Shown here: positions 4,779 to 5,778 of the stretch, piece by piece
Numbering within the stretch: the stretch's first letter is position 1
How the letters are laid out: each line of letters starts with the position of its first letter
Assembly: GCA_035460965.1 (NCBI GenBank)
Contig: DATHWB010000025.1
Coordinates: 1 to 5,778 of the forward strand
Reading direction: 5' to 3'
Origin: DATHWB01 sp035460965
Lineage (GTDB): Bacteria > Actinomycetota > Acidimicrobiia > Spongiisociales > ZC4RG35
DNA length: 5,778 nucleotides
Made by a program: the position numbers and the translations under genes
The notes under the pieces: generated by a model
Database searches by the model: none
Seen by the model: only the letters and a program-made list of their open reading frames with translations
What the model was told of the DNA's origin: nothing

Positions 4779-5727
4779 CCCCCTGACTGTCGCGAATCCT
4801 GGGGTCGATCAGCACGTAGGCGATGTCCATCAGGAAGTTCATCACGAGGATCATCAGCAGGATCACCAGGATCAGGGACTGCACGACGATCACTTCACGG
4901 CCGAGCACCGAGGTCACGAGCAACCGCCCGATACCGGGGATCACGAAGACGTTCTCGATGACGACGGTGCCCGCCATCAGAGAGCCGAGTTGCAGGGTGC
5001 CGACCGTCACGAGGGACACCGAGGCGTTGCGCACTCCGTGCACGAGTGCCGCCCCGCGCCGCGTCCGACCCTTCGCCCGGGCAGTGCGGATGAAGTCCTC
5101 GTCCATGACGTCGAGCATCGCCGACCGTACGTAGCGGGTGAGCACGGACGTCATGCCGAGTGACAGGGCGAGGGTCGGCATGACCAGTTGCCGCACCGAA
5201 CGCCAGAAGTCGTCGAACGGCGAGGTGTAGCCGCCGGTCGGCAACCAGCCGAGGCGGATGCCGAAGATGACCACCATGATGAGGCCGGCCCAGAACGCCG
5301 GAATGGCGATCCCGATCTGACTGAAGACGTCGACGATCCCGCCCCTGATCTTCTTCGAGTTGATGGCCGACCACGTCCCGAGGATCAGCGCCAACGGGGC
5401 AGACAGCAGCAGCGAACCGAACGCCAGCAAGGTGGTCGGTCCCAGGCGACGGAGGATCTCCTGATAGATGTCGAACCGGGCCGAGTACGACGTACCCAGA
5501 TCTCCCGTGAAGACCCCTGCCAGCCACTCCCCGTACTGCACGAACCAAGGGCGATCGAGCCCGAGCTGCTCGCGCAAGGCCTCGTACGCCCCGGGGGCAG
5601 CCTCCTGTCCGAGGATGATGAGCGCCACGTCTCCGCCGATCGACCGCAACAGCGCGAAGACGATCAGCGAGCCCATGAGCGCTGCCAGCAGCAGCGAGAA
5701 CACAGACCTGGCGATCACACGTGCCAC
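4762..5727 (-). CDS. Opp/Dpp-type ABC importer permease, first subunit (DppB/OppB-like)
   Basis: An integral membrane channel subunit of 321 residues, the usual DppB length. The N-terminal helix (about 8-28) is followed by the external region with QLGLDRPWFVQYGEWL (54-69) and GDLGTSYSARFDIYQEI (75-91), the DppB signature before the second helix. Further helices lie near 99-121, 136-156, 181-197, about 236-262 and 279-303. The coupling loop has D211-FIRTARAKG (211-220), where ATPases dock. The ending, LMDIAYVLIDPRIR (299-312), is standard. The start is the GTG at 5727, with the purine run GAGGGGGG (5744-5737) 9 bases upstream. A closer-looking ATG at 5736 is followed at once by TAA and cannot start this gene. 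It is the first importer gene in the window. A binding-protein gene would be expected further right but is not visible. Confidence 0.97.
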   Translation of the reverse strand: MARVIARSVFSLLLAALMGSLIVFALLRSIGGDVALIILGQEAAPGAYEALREQLGLDRPWFVQYGEWLAGVFTGDLGTSYSARFDIYQEILRRLGPTTLLAFGSLLLSAPLALILGTWSAINSKKIRGGIVDVFSQIGIAIPAFWAGLIMVVIFGIRLGWLPTGGYTSPFDDFWRSVRQLVMPTLALSLGMTSVLTRYVRSAMLDVMDEDFIRTARAKGRTRRGAALVHGVRNASVSLVTVGTLQLGSLMAGTVVIENVFVIPGIGRLLVTSVLGREVIVVQSLILVILLMILVMNFLMDIAYVLIDPRIRDSQGGEAIA

Positions 5728-5754
5728 GCGTTACATCCCCCCTCGTACGTGTGA
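5715..5754 (-). promoter_or_regulatory. 8-bp inverted repeat flanking the permease B start region, with a start-stop ATG-TAA
   Basis: TCACACGT (5715-5722) and ACGTGTGA (5747-5754) are exact reverse complements separated by 24 bases. On the minus strand the interval contains the SD-like run (5744-5737), an ATG-TAA start-stop pair (5736-5731) and the GTG start (5727-5725). It could be an RNA hairpin that presents the start in its loop, or a DNA dyad. Neither can be told apart from sequence. Confidence 0.35.
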
Positions 5755-5778
5755 CGAACCCTGTGGGGCTCGCCGCCC

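Noticed and set aside
4023..4961. Long plus-strand open frame (312 codons) opposite the permeases
   Set aside because: It is antisense to two clear permease genes. Its product is rich in Arg, Gly, Asp and Glu with no domain, and the openness is explained by the GC-rich complementary strand.
5728..5778. Tail of a binding-protein gene at the right edge of the minus strand
   Set aside because: All three frames are open over so short a stretch, and none shows a convincing composition or motif.

Overview
The window is GC-rich, G/C dominates third codon positions, GTG starts are frequent, and genes are packed with short gaps or overlaps. This suggests a high-GC actinobacterium, perhaps an uncultivated environmental lineage such as Acidimicrobiia. 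No phylogenetic marker is present, so the assignment is inference.

Layout. Plus strand, 20-2067: (1) a SLOG/DUF1273-like Rossmannoid protein whose start may lie left of the window; (2) a small polytopic membrane protein of unknown function whose last transmembrane helix appears displaced into another reading frame by a one-base slip near 1170; (3) a short-chain dehydrogenase closely resembling BadH, the 2-hydroxycyclohexanecarboxyl-CoA dehydrogenase of alicyclic and benzoyl-CoA-derived ring degradation. Minus strand, 5727 down to 2076: four overlapping genes encoding a complete Opp/Dpp/Nik-type ABC importer core, in the order permease B, permease C, ATPase D (with a C-terminal four-Cys iron-sulfur type domain), ATPase F (short, without that domain). 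The substrate-binding protein is not in the window and may lie to the right of 5778. The two gene blocks converge with only 8 bases between stop codons.

How the parts work together. The four ABC genes should make one heterotetrameric peptide-type importer: two permeases form the channel and two complete ATPases drive it. The BadH-like enzyme would act in the cytoplasm on a ring acyl-CoA; none of its usual partner enzymes is visible. No functional link between the two blocks can be shown.

Most worth a second look: (a) the reading-frame break in the membrane protein, supported by an abrupt third-position composition switch; (b) a perfect 10-bp inverted repeat at the permease C/ATPase D junction whose 3' arm contains a GTG start; (c) a second strong hairpin inside permease C, completed by the pairing of two less-favoured synonymous codons; (d) hairpins around several ribosome binding sites. 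I do not see a convincing new defence, mobile or RNA system. The nearest candidate is the SLOG-like plus membrane protein pair, and it is weak.
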